NCBI RefSeq assembly: GCF_013373865.1
Contig: NC_050471.1
Location: forward strand, 23,515,464-23,579,463
From: Monomorium pharaonis
Lineage: Eukaryota; Arthropoda; Insecta; Hymenoptera; Formicidae
Direction of reading: 5' to 3'
DNA length: 64,000 nt
The notes under the pieces are model-generated. The model saw only the letters and a program-made list of their open reading frames with translations. It was not told the origin of the DNA and searched no databases. Position 1 is the first letter of the stretch, and each line of letters begins with the position of its first letter. Both the position numbers and the translations under genes were made by a program. Below, one piece after another: positions 1 through 13,096 of this stretch.

Positions 1-86
1 TGGTCAATTTCTTATAGTTAAACATAAATTGTTTAAAACATCTGAATGATATTACAATGAATTATTTGAATATTTTCATCTTGCAG

Positions 87-1441
87 AAGATCTCCGTAAC
101 GAGATCAAAGACGTGCCGGCCGTGCAGGGTGAAGAAGTGACATCGAATGCTCTTCCGCAACCCAAGAGCGATTCGAATGTTATTACCGCTGAAAAATACT
201 TCTTGCCATTTGAGTTGGCGTGCCAGAGCAAATCGCCGCGAATTGTGGTAACGGCGCTTGACTGCCTGCAGAAGCTGATCGCGTACGGCCATCTTACTGG
301 CAATGTGCCCGACTCGACGGAGCCTAATAAACTACTGATCGTGCGCATTGTTGAGACGATCTGCGGCTGCTTCACTGGTCCGCAGACCGACGAGGGAGTG
401 CAGCTACAAATCATCAAAGCTCTGCTGACTGTGATGACGAGTCAGCATGTGGAGGTGCACGAGGGCACGGTGCTATTAACGATTCGTACCGTTTACAATG
501 TTTACCTGGCGTCACGCAACCTAGTCAATCAAACGACAGCACGGGCGACTCTCACGCAGATGATCAACGTGATCTTTGCACGAATGGAGACGCAAGCGGA
601 GGAGGAGAACGTAAGGCTCGACGGGGAGATTCATCAGCAGGAAGTTCTCGTCAGCCTTCCGAATGGAGAGGCTGAGACAGAATTGAAGAATATGGAGAAT
701 GCTTCTGTGAGTAACGACACCGTCGATCCTCAAGTAATCGTTAAGAGTATCCTTGACGACGTGGTGAAATCCGTGGTGCCGTTGGAGGAGGAGGTCAGTT
801 TAGAAAACGGCAATCCGGAGGATAACGGCGACGAGGCAGTTGCCGAGAATGATAACATGGTAACCGCTAAATTTACCCATGTGCTGCAAAAAGATGCGTT
901 TCTGGTGTTCCGTGCTCTTTGCAAGCTCTCTATGAAACCTCTGCCGGACGGCACCCCGGATCCGCGATCGCACGAGCTCCGTTCCAAGATCCTGTCACTT
1001 CAGCTGCTACTGGGTATCCTGCAAAACGCCGGTCCAGTACTTCGCTCGAACGAGATGTTTGTTATCGCTATCAAGCAATATCTATGCGTTGCGCTATCGA
1101 AGAACGGTGTGTCCTCTGTACCAGAGGTGTTCGAACTGTCGCTGGCGTTATTCCTAGCGCTGCTCGCGCGCTTCAAGATGCATCTCAAGATGCAGATTGA
1201 AGTGTTCTTCAAGGAAATCTTTATGAACATCCTCGAGACTTCCAGCAGCTCCTTCGAGCACAAGTGGATGGTCATACACGCGCTCACACGAATCTGTGCG
1301 GACGCCCAAAGTGTCGTCGACATCTATGTTAACTACGATTGCGATCTTTCGGCGGCGAATCTCTTCGAGAGGCTTGTCAACGATCTTTCGAAAATTGCAC
1401 AGGGGCGTCAAGCTTTAGAGTTGGGTGCGTCACCAAATCAG
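87..1441 (+). CDS. Sec71: BIG/Sec71 exon with DCB and HUS domains
   Basis: This 1355-nt exon follows a TTGCAG acceptor and ends at CAG|GTATGT. Its start carries the DCB signature seen in BIG proteins (KYFLPFELACQSK, then CLQKLIAYGHLTGN). An acidic, poorly conserved linker follows at about 590-860. The HUS region then ends with the family's conserved HUS box, YVNYDCDL, near 1326-1349. DCB and HUS mediate dimerisation and autoinhibition in this family. The GTG at 113 is an internal Val codon, not a start: the frame stays open back to the acceptor at 86. Confidence 0.93.
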
Positions 1442-4400
1442 GTATGTTGTAAACAATGAAAGAAGAAAAGAATAATACAGTATTTATATATTATGTATAT
1501 TATATACTGCTAAAAAATGGAATAAAAGTAAAAAATTATATTTTGAATTTTTTATACAGATAAATATATTTTTATTTATTTAAGAAATATACATATATTT
1601 TTTAATTTTTAAAAGATATATTGTTCAATGTTTATTGTTTTAGTGTAACGACAATGTTAATAAAGAAAAATTACTATAGAGTTAAGAAAAGATTAAAAAA
1701 GCAGTCACACTTTAAACATTCAACATTGTTTCAATAATATCTTTCAATGTTCTGTGCTATATAGGTACATAATTTCCTTCAAACGTTATATCATCGAACA
1801 TTTCTTTCTTAACCCTTTAAGGCCTGACTTTTTTTATGTCTACTATATTGAATCCGCCATTTTGGATTTTTTTTTAATGATTAACTTTTGCAACTAAAAA
1901 GACTTATAAACCAGATATCAATTTACTCATTTACGGGAGGGGAAGGAAGGTCTTCGCATGAGCACCATTTTGAGGCTATAAAGTGTATATGTAGTGTTTG
2001 TTGTACGAGAAGAGTGAGTGAGTAGTAGTAAAAATGGAATGTGGGGATTAGGGTTAAAGAAATATGTATTACTTATATAGTTCATGATGATGTGATATGA
2101 TGAGGCATTTTGTGCACATTTTAAATTATTTTTATTAGTTATAAAAATTATGTAATTGTGTGTGAAAATTAGTATTAAAAACTCTAGTTAGAAAACTAAT
2201 AGGATAAATCTTTCAATTCTCTAAAAGTAAGATTTTTTAACTTACATTGTTTTCAAGACTGATTCAGTTTTGTTTTTAATATTAGTGTCTTGTCTTCTTT
2301 TAGGAAAAATCCATGCGTATTCGTGGTCTTGAGTGCCTCGTATCTATTCTAAAATGCATGGTCGAGTGGAGCCGAGATCTGTACGTAAATCCCAGCGTGC
2401 CAGCGGATCAACAGCCATTGTCAGATCCACCGGATACCGCATCAGAGATCCTCCTGCCGCGTTATGGCAGCGCGGGTAGCCTTTCATCAGCTAATTCTAG
2501 CTTGACCGGTAACAAAGAGGTGCCGGACTCGCCGGAGCAGTATGAAGTGCAGAAGCAGCAAAAGGAGGTATGGGAGACTGGGATTGAAATCTTTAGTCGC
2601 AAGCCTGGTAAGGGCGTGCAGTACTTGCAAGAGCAAGGGCTGCTCGGCACTTCGCCAGAAGATGTGGCCAGATGGCTGCATCTGGACGAGCGTCTCGACA
2701 AAACCGCCATTGGTGACTTTCTAGGCGACCATAATCATAACCAGGTAATGGAGAAAAAAAAATTGAAATTAGACTATAAAAATTATAGTCTATTAATTAT
2801 AGAAATTATAGATATAAGCAGATTAGTGATTAGTCTCTAAATCATCTTACAATCATCACATGATAATTATGTTGACAATTAATTTTAACGGTGACTAATT
2901 TTGTTATTATTTGCGCAGGTAATGTACCATTACATTGACCAGATGAACTTTGCCGAACGCGATCTAGTAACTGCACTTAGGTATTTTCTGGAGGGCTTTC
3001 GGTTGCCCGGCGAAGCGCAGAAGATTGATCGACTAATGGAAAAGTTTGCTAGTCGCTATTGTGAGTGTAATCCTAACAATGGCCTCTTTACTAGCGCGGA
3101 TACAGCATACGTTCTCGGCTTCTCGATCATAATGCTGACTACCGATTTGCACTCGCCGCAAGTCAAGAATAAAATGACCAAGGAACAATACATCAGGTGC
3201 ATTTTTATAGAATTTTTAAAAGTGAATTATTTAAAAGTTAAATATAAAAAATATGTACATATATTTAATATAACTTATTCTAATTAATTAAAAAAATTTT
3301 ATCATTTACAACACACACACACGCACGCACGCATACACACGCACACACGCACTAAATGTATTTTTTAATCATAGAGTTGAAGAATCTTTTCTTCTATTTT
3401 CCTTTTTAACCATCAGACTTAATCGGCGCATCAGCGACAACGAGGATCTTCCCGAGGAATACCTTTCTAGAATCTACGACGAAATCGCCGGCAACGAGAT
3501 CAAGATGAAGTCGAATCCTAATAATAGCCGACTCTCAGGCAAACAGCTGATTTCCAGCGAAAAAAAGCGACGACTGCTATGGAATATGGAAATGGAAGTG
3601 ATTTCTACGGCGGCGAAGAATCTGATGGAATCCGTCAGTCACGTTCAAGCGCCGTTTACGACGGCGAAGCATCTGGAACATGTGAGGCCGATGTTCAAGA
3701 TGGCTTGGACACCGTTTCTCGCGGCCTTCAGCGTCGGACTTCAAGATTGCGACGACCCGGAGATCGCGTCGCTCTGCTTAGATGGTATCAGGTGAGAGAT
3801 CTTAGAATGAGAGAAAATTAATTTGTTATTTTGGACCTAAAAAAGTATATAAAATTATTTAATACATAGTGAAAATACATTTTTTAAATTTTGTGTTTAA
3901 AAATGAGTATTTTTACTCGTACAAATATGTTTATATTGGTCAAAAAATTACAAAAAATTAGCAATCTTTTGTAATTTTTATGTAAATATAAATTTATGTA
4001 ATATTATATAACAATGGTAATATCAATTTATATATTTGTATTATGTTTGATAACATATAGTACAGAATATTGAAAGAAATGTTGATGAAATATAACAATT
4101 GAATGTTAAAATGTTTTTTTTAATATTGGCTACGTTCAGCAGAAAAAGCAGCTTCGCAACAGTTGTAAAATACTTCAATACAATTGGTTCTTGTCCTTAG
4201 TTTCTGTCGGATCTAAATGCATATATCAATCATATAAAAGAATTTTTTAATAGTTGCAAAGCTGCTTTTTCTGTTGAGTGTAATCATGGAATCCAATTGA
4301 TTTTTCTTTATTGATTATTAATGTTGTAATAATGTTAAACAATATTATTAAAAATTATAATTTTTTGAAATTTGAAAAAATATATTTTAATATATTTTTA

Positions 4401-6460
4401 TTTTGTGTATGCTTAAAAATTTATTTTTTATTTAATCAAAATAACTTATACATAAATTAATAAATTTTTAAGGATATAAAATAATATTTTGTACATACGT
4501 GCGTGCGTGCTGCACGTGTGTTTTATGTTAACGGCCATTTTAGATTAGACAAATCCGTAATTTTTTTTTTGTTTGAAGAAAAACAATTTTCCACGGTCCT
4601 TGATTCCGACACGGCACTAATTCCAAATTCATAAGTAGAAATCACATCACAGCTTTTTAAGAAAAATGAATTTGAAAAGCTCTGAAAACACGTACATTTT
4701 TGGCTATGTGTAAATAATTTGGAAATGGTTAAAACCAATGATTGAAAAAACTGTATTTTAATAATAAATATCAATTTAATATTAAAATATCGAAATTTTT
4801 TATTGTGACATTATCGAATCTCTAGTGTACTTTATTTTTTTAAGGATGATATGTTGCATAATCTAGAACAATTGTCGCAATTCCAATCCGAAATATTGCA
4901 AATATTAAAAATAGCCGTGGATTTGACATACGAGAATAAAAGATTTCGAAATAATTTTATTTCAAATTGCAACTTTTAAATCGTACAATTCTTACATGTA
5001 TATTTAAAAGGTGTATAAATATACATCTTTTAAATAGTGGATCTCAAAATTGCATATAATTTTTTTTACAGCGCAGTATGCACTTTTGGCGCTGTTTTAC
5101 ATTATTTATGTATTATATCTTAGATGTGCCATTCGTATCGCCTGTATCTTTCACATGAGCCTTGAACGCGACGCTTACGTGCAAGCTCTGGCGAGATTCA
5201 CTTTGTTGACGGCCAATTCTCCTATTACCGAGATGAAGGCAAAGAACATCGACACCATCAAAACTCTCATCACGGTGGCTCATACTGATGGCAACTACCT
5301 AGGCAATTCGTGGCTTGACGTCGTCAAGTGCATCTCTCAGCTGGAGCTCGCGCAGTTGATAGGCACCGGAGTACGGCCGCAATTGTTAGGTCCACCGTCA
5401 AAACCGCATTTCCCCTCACCATTAGCGAACTTCGGCAATCTCACACACTCTGCCAACTCGCATCAGACTAATAATCTCAATCTGAGCTCGTTGGACCCCA
5501 GCGTGAAGGAGTCCATTGGCGAAACTAGCTCACAGAGTGTCGTCGTAGCCGTTGATCGTATCTTCACCGGTTCAACGAGACTTGATGGTGACGCCATTGT
5601 CGAATTTGTCAAGGCTCTCTGTCAGGTTATTTTCTCTTAAGTTCGATTAATGCTTTTTATGCAGGATGTTTGGCAACAGGTAAAAGAAAGTTTAGAGAAT
5701 AATAGAGTTGTAGACAATAAAATAAGCTAAAAATAAAACATAACAATTTGATTGGAACTTTGTTTTTTTTTTAATTATAATATCTAAATATTTACGTACA
5801 TGTTTTACATTGTAAATTAAATATTTATATTCAAAAACGAATTCTTCTTCACAATTTTGTTATTTTCGGTTTTCGTTTCATTATTTAAAATTACTCTTTA
5901 AATTTTCTCACACTGCTGAACATCCCGTACATAATGTAAATGGCATAATAAATATTTAACAATGATAAAATAATTATCAGGTATCTCTTGAAGAGTTGGC
6001 ACACCCTACGCAACCGCGTATGTTTTCTCTTACGAAAATTGTCGAAATCTCGTACTATAATATGGGTCGTATTAGACTACAGTGGTCCAGAATCTGGCAA
6101 GTTCTCGGCGATCATTTCGACAGGGTGGGATGTAGTCCTCGACAAGATATTGCATTTTTCGCGGTGGATTCTCTGAGGCAGCTGGCTACCAAGTTCATCG
6201 AAAAGGGCGAATTTGCTAACTTCAGGTTCCAGAAGGACTTTCTCAGACCGTTTGAGCATATTATGAAAAAGAACAGGTAATATTATTTGATTCTTTTAAT
6301 CAACTGATTTTAATTTACTGTTTACTATTTAATTGTAATTACAGTTATTAAATCCACAACGTGTTACACATAGTTTATGTAAAATATTTTTTATAACAAA
6401 ATCAATTTATAAGAATACATTAATTACGAATTTACAAAATTTTGTATGATATATATAATA

Positions 6461-6511
<51 letters not shown>

Positions 6512-7979
6512 ATATATAATAATAATTGTATAATTTGATATACTATTGTTCGAAAATTTTAACACATTTATGATTTTCTTGTATCATGAAGATACAAAAA
6601 AGATTGTAGAGAAATTTTTAGAAGTGCATTTTGTAGAGATAGAGCTTTAAATACATTTTTTTAAGTTTTGTTTCTAAATTACATAAAATTAAAAATTTGT
6701 ATTTTTTTAGTTTTTTTTTTTTTACTTTGAAGCACTATAGCTTAATAAAACATTGCCGAACAAAAAATTAATTTGTGATCATGATGTGATGATTTTTCTT
6801 GCAGTGATATTAAACTTCATGTGTATAAAAATTTATTTGTTATAAAATATTTTTTATTTTTGAAGTTATGAAGTTTCAAGAAAAAGGAAAAAGAGGGAAA
6901 TATGATTATAATATTTTGTTTGAATATTATATATACAGGGTGTCCCAAATCTGGTGTGCAATACTTCATGGAAAGATAGACGGGATCGAGATGAACATAA
7001 AAATCCAATATAGTCTTGGTTAGGTCTATCAATAATCAAGATATAAATTTTTTAATTTATGCGAATGAGAGCGCGCCTTGCGCGCCGAAGGAAGGGCTCG
7101 AGCTGCTCGAGCCATAGCACGGCCTACTGTCTCAAGCATTGGCTGCCGGGGGGGGAAGAAGGAGAAGCGTGGCATCGTCGCCGTTCCCACGTCTCGCCGC
7201 ACCGCGCCTAAGCTCGCGTCGATGGCTGCTACGCATACTCGCGATTACATGACAAGATTATAAATTATTAATAAAAATATGACAAATCTAAATCGTAATA
7301 AACTTCTGTAAATAAGAAAGTCAAAAGAGAGAAAGCGATGGAAACGTATGAATCCTGCAAATAATATAATATTTGCCGCATCAAATTCTCTTATCGTTTT
7401 TTATGGAATATTCAATTAACGAAGATTTATCACGATTGATTCTTTATACATTCTCCTTTCGTAACCATCTTATTAGAAAATTACAAAATGCACGAAATAC
7501 TATCCCTAATATACACTCTTTGTAAAATAACACGATAGAAAAATATTCACGTTTGATCTAAGGACTTCAGGATAATCTATTCGATGCGACTTCTACGGTA
7601 ATTATAGGTAATCAGAGATCAATGTTATGTCAAGTATCGTTAGTATGATTAACTACAAAGGATTTTCTCTTGTATATGATAGAGAACTTCGAGTTTCTTC
7701 TATCGTTAATACATTCTAAGTCACTGAAAATCTGTCGTAATTAATAATGCAATCAAAGGTAGAAGAAACTGTAAGTTTTCTATGGTTATAAAAGAAAATC
7801 CTTCGTTGTATTAACAATACATGATATTAAACATTAATTTTTAAGCATAATTATCGTAGCATCGTGCCTAAGCTATCGTGAAATCGTTACATCAAGAGGG
7901 AATATTTTTCAGTGTTATTACAAAGAGTGTAACATACTATGGATAAGTATTTCGCGCATTTTAGTATGACACCTTTCTT

Positions 7980-8010
<31 letters not shown>

Positions 8011-8594
8011 TTCTCCCTCTTTCTTCCTCTTTCCCTCTCAAGCACTACGTAGTACACAAATACAATAAATATTACCACGTTTAACAACATTAGTTTGTAC
8101 TATTCTACTTTCATTATGTGTAATTAAATAAAGCAGAACGTTGCTACAATTTTTATATTAAAAAGACAAAGATAAAAATATGTATTTCGCGAAGTTAGCA
8201 GAATATCTTTCCCTCTAAAGTATTTACAGAAACACGATAAATGTCATTTTCAACAACAGTTCCAATCAATATTATTAGAGTTTCATTAAATGTCATATAA
8301 AATTTTTTTAACAAGATTACTATTTTTTAACATTTTTAACATTAAACACGATACGACACTCAGAAAGAAAGTATCGTGCTGATTATTTATCGCAGTTTTA
8401 GTGATAATTTTTGATAATTTTTTTTTCGATCGTGTGTAATACTAAAAATATAAAGAAATGATAATTGTTAAAATTTTATTCAATTTACACACATAATGAA
8501 AGTAGAATAGTACAAACTAATGTTGTTAAACGTGGTAATATTTATTGTATTTGTGTACTACGTAGTGCTTGAGAGGGAAAGAGGAAGAAAGAGG

Positions 8595-8637
<43 letters not shown>

Positions 8638-11600
8638 GGGGAGAGAGAGAGAGGTGTCATACTAAAATGCGCGAAATACTTATCCATAGTATGTTACACT
8701 CTTTGTAATAACACTAAAAAATATTCCCTCTTGATGTAACGATTTCACGATAGCTTAGGCGCGATGCTACGATAATTATGCTTAAAAATTAATGTTTAAT
8801 ATCATGTATTGTTAATACAACAAAGAATTTTCTTTTATAACCATCGAAAACTTACAGTTTCTTCTACCTTTAATTGCATTATTAATTACGACAGATTTTC
8901 AGTGACTTATAATGCATTAACGATAGAAGAAACTCGAAGTTCTCTATCATATACAAGAGAAAATCCTTTGTAGTTAACCATACTAACGATACTTGACATA
9001 ACATTGATCTCTGATTACCTATAATTACCGTAGAAGTCGCATCGAATAATTTATCCTGAAGTCCTTAGATCAAACGTGAATATTTTTCTATCGTGTTATT
9101 TTACAAAGAGTGTATATTAGGGATAGTATTTCGTGCATTTTGTAATTTTCTAATAAGATGGTTACGAAAGAAGAATGTATAAAGAATCAATCGTGATAAA
9201 TCTTCGTTAATTGAATATTCCATAAAAAACGATAAGAGAATTTGATGCGGCAAATATTATATTATTTGCAGGATTCATACGTTTCCATCGCTTTCTCTCT
9301 TTTGACTTTCTTATTTACAGAAGTTTATTACGATTTAAATTTGTCATATTTTTATTAATAATTTATAATCTTGTCATGTAATCGCGAGTATGCGTAGCAG
9401 CCATCGACGCGAGCTTAGGCGCGGTGCGGCAAGACGTGGGAACGGCGACGACGCCACGCTTCTCCTTCTTCCCCCCGCCGCCGCCGGCAGCCAATGCTTG
9501 AGACAGTAGGCCGTGCTATGGCTGGAGCGGCTCGAGCCCTTCCTTCGGCGCGCAAGGCGCGCTCTCATTCGCATAAATTAAAAAATTTATATCTTGATTA
9601 TTGATAGACCTAACCAAGACTATATTGGATTTTTATGTTCATCTCGATCTCGTCTATCTTTCCATGAAATATTGCACACCAGATTTGGGACACCCTGTAT
9701 ATATATATATATAAATTTCTAAGAACTTTTTAAATACTTTTCCTAAAATATGTATGCGAGAAAATTTAAAATGTGTTAAAATTTTTGAGCAGTAATGTAA
9801 TTTGATTTAATATGATTCAGATCACTCGTGATTAGAGATATGGTTGTGAGATGTGTAGCACAGATCGTCCACTCACAAGCGCCGAATATTAGATCCGGTT
9901 GGAAGAACATTTTCAGCGTTTTCCATCATGCAGCCAGTGATCGTGATGAATCTGTTGTCGAGTTGGCTTTTTCCATGACCGGAAAAATTATTAGTGAGTT
10001 TTATTTCTGTGAGTTATGTATAACTTAGAACGTGGGAAAGTAGTATATTTTGGGGAATTAAAAAATTTTTCACATATTCTTTTTTTACACTTTTACATAT
10101 TATTTGTACATATTTAATAAATATCTATAAATATATGATTAAATATTTTAATTAATTTTTATGTTACATAAATTTTTTTTTAAACAAATGCGTTTTTAAG
10201 TCGATTAATATGATTTCTCAGACACCTCTGAATCTATTAACTTTGATACATATTGTTTACCCAAAAGTTACTGACATGTAACAATCTTTAAATTAAAAAA
10301 AATATTTTAAGCTGAGTATCCCGTGATTTATTCTTGTGCGTATTTTTCACATGTAAAAAAGTTTTACAAGTTTTTTATGTCTATAGATGAATTATATGCC
10401 GAGGACTTCAGCATTATGGTGGATTCTTTCCAAGACGCCGTCAAATGTCTCAGCGAGTTTGCATGCAATGCATCTTTTCCAGACACTAGCATGGAGGCGA
10501 TCCGGTTGATACGTTCCTGCGCTTCTTATATTGATGCAAATCCTAATTTGTTTGCTGAGGGTATGATGGACGATAGCGGGATGGTCTCCGAGGAGGATCG
10601 AGCCTGGGTATCGTTTTCTTTAGCTCGTTTACTTTGTATTTAAAATGCTAATATGTTGTTTATCTTTCTTCATTTTTTCTTCTTTTAGGTGAGAGGGTGG
10701 TTCCCGTTGCTGTTTGAATTATCCTGCGTCGTGAGTAGGTGTAAGTTGGACGTTAGAACGCGCGCACTGACAGTACTCTTTGACGTCGTTAAAACCCACG
10801 GCGCATCCTTTAAACCTCACTGGTGGAAGGATCTGTTCCAGGTTCTTTTCAGGATTTTTGACAATATGAAACTGCCTGAACAACACACCGAGGTTTGTGT
10901 AATTTCTAAGATAAACAAAAATAGAAGAAATGCATTTTTAGAGAGATTGTTTTTAAATATCTAAACATATAAATTCTTTTTAAATGTTGCAGAAAGCTGA
11001 GTGGATGACGACAACGTGTAATCACGCTCTCTATGCCATTGTGGATGTGTTTTCACAGTTTTATGATATCCTAGGCCCCTTGCTACTCGAACAGCTCTAT
11101 TTCCAACTTCTCTGGTGTGTTCAGCAGGATAATGAACAGCTAGCACGCTCGGGCACTAACTGCCTGGAAAATCTGGTCATCAGCAACGGTATCAAGTTCG
11201 ACGAGGAAACCTGGGAGAAGACTTGTCAGTGCGTTCTGGACATTTTCGAGAGTACTCTACCGTCCGCGCTGCTCACGTGGAAGCCGCATCCACCGAATAA
11301 GGAGTCCGATCTCGACGTGATCACCGGCGAATCTGACGGTCCTCACGTTGGTATTCTGAAGAGGACCAACAGTGTGCAGAGCTTGAATACCGAGACCCTC
11401 CCAAGAGCAAAGCTTTTCGCCGCGTTGCAAATCAAGTGCGTGGTTCAACTCGAGTTGATACAAACAATCGACAACATTGTTTTTTATCCGGCTACATCAC
11501 GCAAGGAGGATCAAGAAAACTTGGCGCTCGCGCAAGCCGATATGCTGAATGGCAAGTCATTGGAGCTTGTAAAGTGAGTTCCATGCTAACATTTTTCACG

Positions 11601-13096
11601 AGGTTCTCTAGTTTTTTAGTAGTTTAAATATAATATTGAGAATAAACTTATGATTAATATAGAAATATTTTTGAAATGTTTTGATCCAACGTTCGTATGC
11701 TAAACGGAATCAAAAAATTGGAAAAAATTAGAAATGTCGAAACAGAGTGTTTCCTATAATTTAGATATCAACATTTTTTAAGTGACAGATTTTTATTAAC
11801 ATAACGTAATTGTGTAATTTAAATGAAGAAAAAAAAATTTAACCCTATAGTTATGTATATGTTACTTTTAGGATGACTTTATAAACATAAAAAAATGTAT
11901 ACATATTCAATCATATTTATAAATGTAATTTTTTAATGTTGTTGAATTTGTTTTTTTATGAACTAAATTACTACACCAATAAGAATATATCATTCTAGTA
12001 AAAAAATGTTAAGGAAATCTTTCATAAAATAATAAGCATGAAAAAATTGCTGCTTATCACAATATTTACTCTTTCGAAAAATTTCTTTTTTTGTATTTTT
12101 TATTATTATTAAAATTAATAGAGATATTCCAAATATCTAAATGATTGAGTTATAGGAAACACTTTATATAAAGGCGTTTTTGAATAAAAAAAAATTTTTT
12201 TATCCATCTATACATCGCACAAATGTTGAATTAAGATTTATTGAATGTCTTGTAAATATTGCAATTCAACATTCAAACATTGTTCAACATTATTTCACAT
12301 TTATACAATGATGTATACGTAATAAAATGTACATATAATCTAAATTTTATTTCTATTTTTTAGAAAAAAGAATATTTTTTAAATAACAAATCACTATTTT
12401 TATCGTTTATATTTTGTTTATTATTTATTATTTTGAAAATAGCAATGTCAAAAGCTCTTTTATTAAAAAATATATGCGAATAAAAAGTCATGTTATTTCC
12501 TTTATTAAAATGATATACAGTATTTATATAACGTAATTGTCTTTTTCAGAGCCAGTACTGATCAACAGAAAGAGGAGCAGGGCATGTACTGCGCTCTAAC
12601 GACCAATCATCTCTTGCAGCTGGTGGAGTGTCTGCTGCGATCACATCGTTTCGCCAAGAGCTTTAACTCTAATCACGAACAGCGCAATGTGTTGTGGAAA
12701 GCTAGCTTTCGCGGCAACATGAAGCCAAATTTGCTGAAGCAGGAGACGCAGTCGCTCGCATGTGCTCTGCGTATTCTCTTCAAAATGTACAGCGACGAGG
12801 CACACCGCGTGGACTGGCCTAGGGTCGAGGCACGGCTGGTCGAGATGGCGTGCGAGGCCCTCGAATACTTTCTGGCGCTTACCAACGAGGCCCACCGTGA
12901 CGCCTGGACCCCTATTCTTCTGCTACTACTCACACGGATCCTCAAGATGAGCGATCATCGTTTCGCGGTTCACGCCTCCACCTGCTATCCCTCTCTCTGC
13001 GAGGTCATGTGCTTCGATCTCAAGCCGGAGCTAAGGTCGGTGCTTCGTAGATTTTTCCTTAGAATCGGCCCAGTCTTCAGAATCACACAGCAGTAG
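87..13096 (+). CDS. Sec71: Brefeldin A-inhibited ARF guanine-nucleotide exchange factor (BIG1/BIG2, ARFGEF1/2 type), 5' partial
   Basis: Exons seen: 87-1441, 2304-2744, 2919-3196, 3417-3791, 5124-5625, 5981-6276, 9821-9993, 10387-10607, 10689-10892, 10993-11573 and 12550-13096 (stop TAG). Every junction has AG/GT ends and the reading frame runs through all of them, giving about 1656 residues. The first exon opens in codon phase 1, so only the short N-terminal start exon(s) lie left of the window. The order is DCB, HUS, Sec7 and HDS regions, and conservation with human BIG1/BIG2 is strong along the whole length. Established family role: it exchanges GDP for GTP on class I ARFs at the trans-Golgi and recycling endosomes, driving AP-1/GGA coat recruitment. 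Length is close to Drosophila Sec71. One BIG gene is usual in insects, so BIG1 versus BIG2 cannot be assigned. Confidence 0.96.
1442..2303. other. BIG/Sec71 intron, no other content seen
   Basis: This 862-bp AT-rich intron runs between the DCB-HUS exon and the first Sec7 exon. I see no coding frame, convincing repeat or RNA gene in it. Confidence 0.7.
2304..3791 (+). CDS. Sec71: BIG/Sec71 Sec7 catalytic domain (three exons)
   Basis: The exons are 2304-2744, 2919-3196 and 3417-3791. The Sec7 domain begins near the motif YLQEQGLLG in the first of these and runs through all three. The catalytic glutamate finger sits in FRLPGEAQKIDRLM, with the Glu codon at 3012-3014. The substrate-groove helix DLHSPQVKNKMTKEQYI follows just before the 3196 donor. 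Both are intact, so the exchange activity is predicted to be functional. The ATG at 2313 and the apparent read-through past 2744 are not gene ends: the exon continues a frame from 1441 and splices at CAG|GTAATG. Confidence 0.94.
3311..3352. repeat. CA/CACG microsatellite
   Basis: Short impure run of AC and ACGC units inside a BIG/Sec71 intron. Confidence 0.8.
4131..4281. mobile_element. Short palindromic MITE-like element
   Basis: The ends are inverted copies about 32 bp long. The left arm contains AGAAAAAGCAGCTTCGCAAC (4141-4160) and the right arm contains GTTGCAAAGCTGCTTTTTCT (4253-4272), separated by about 90 bp. No coding capacity. It lies in the BIG/Sec71 intron 3792-5123, which otherwise holds only AT-rich sequence. 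Confidence 0.7.
5124..13096 (+). CDS. Sec71: BIG/Sec71 C-terminal HDS region (seven exons and stop)
   Basis: The exons are 5124-5625, 5981-6276, 9821-9993, 10387-10607, 10689-10892, 10993-11573 and 12550-13096. They encode the helical HDS1-HDS4 repeats, with near-invariant family blocks such as AYVQALARFTLLT, QSVVVAVDRIFTGSTRLDG, EISYYNMGRIRLQWSRIW, VRGWFPLLFELSC and CVQQDNEQLARSGTNCLEN. The protein ends a few residues after LRRFFLRIG, as in the human proteins. HDS regions are known to tune membrane recruitment and autoinhibition. Exon 10387-10607 joins 9993 through an AAT codon split A|AT. The open reading frame before 10387 is intron. Confidence 0.93.
5660..5930. mobile_element. MITE-like element with CAGGATGTT ends
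   Basis: The left end reads GCAGGATGTTTGGCAACAGG. The right end is its approximate inverse (CTGCTGAACATCCCGTAC), and the similarity runs on for about 40 bp on each side. The element nearly fills the 355-bp intron between 5625 and 5981 of the BIG/Sec71 gene. The interior is AT-rich and non-coding. A lone similar end (ACAGGATGTATCTAAG) occurs at about 38371. Confidence 0.6.
6465..6502. repeat. (AT)n microsatellite
   Basis: Alternating AT run inside the large BIG/Sec71 intron 6277-9820. Confidence 0.85.
6936..9697. mobile_element. 2.76 kb near-perfect palindrome (foldback-type transposable element)
   Basis: The left arm (about 6936-8122) is repeated as its reverse complement in the right arm (about 8487-9697), leaving a unique spacer of about 365 bp. 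The ends are CAGGGTGTCCCAAATCTGG and its inverse, set in TATATA on both sides, so the target duplication may be TA or a longer TATA run. The arms contain a GC-rich block (7070-7215 and 9395-9560) and a CT/GA microsatellite of unequal length (7977-8040 and 8577-8654). Mirror-image reading frames at 7887-8090 (-) and 8520-8708 (+) arise only from the palindrome and do not look coding. I see no transposase. The element sits in an intron of BIG/Sec71 and fills most of it. Superfamily unknown. Confidence 0.9.
11574..12549. other. BIG/Sec71 last intron, no other content seen
   Basis: This 976-bp AT-rich intron follows a GTGAGT donor and precedes a TTTTTCAG acceptor. I see no repeat with clear borders and no coding content. 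Confidence 0.7.

Noticed and set aside
5050..5123. Hydrophobic extension before BIG exon 5124 suggesting a membrane segment
   Set aside because: It lies upstream of a TATCTTAG acceptor that joins the conserved frame exactly; it is intron sequence.
7887..8708. Two near-identical proteins starting MLLNVVIFIVFVYYVVLERERGRK on opposite strands
   Set aside because: They mirror each other because they lie in the two arms of the palindrome, and the tail is microsatellite. No family resemblance.
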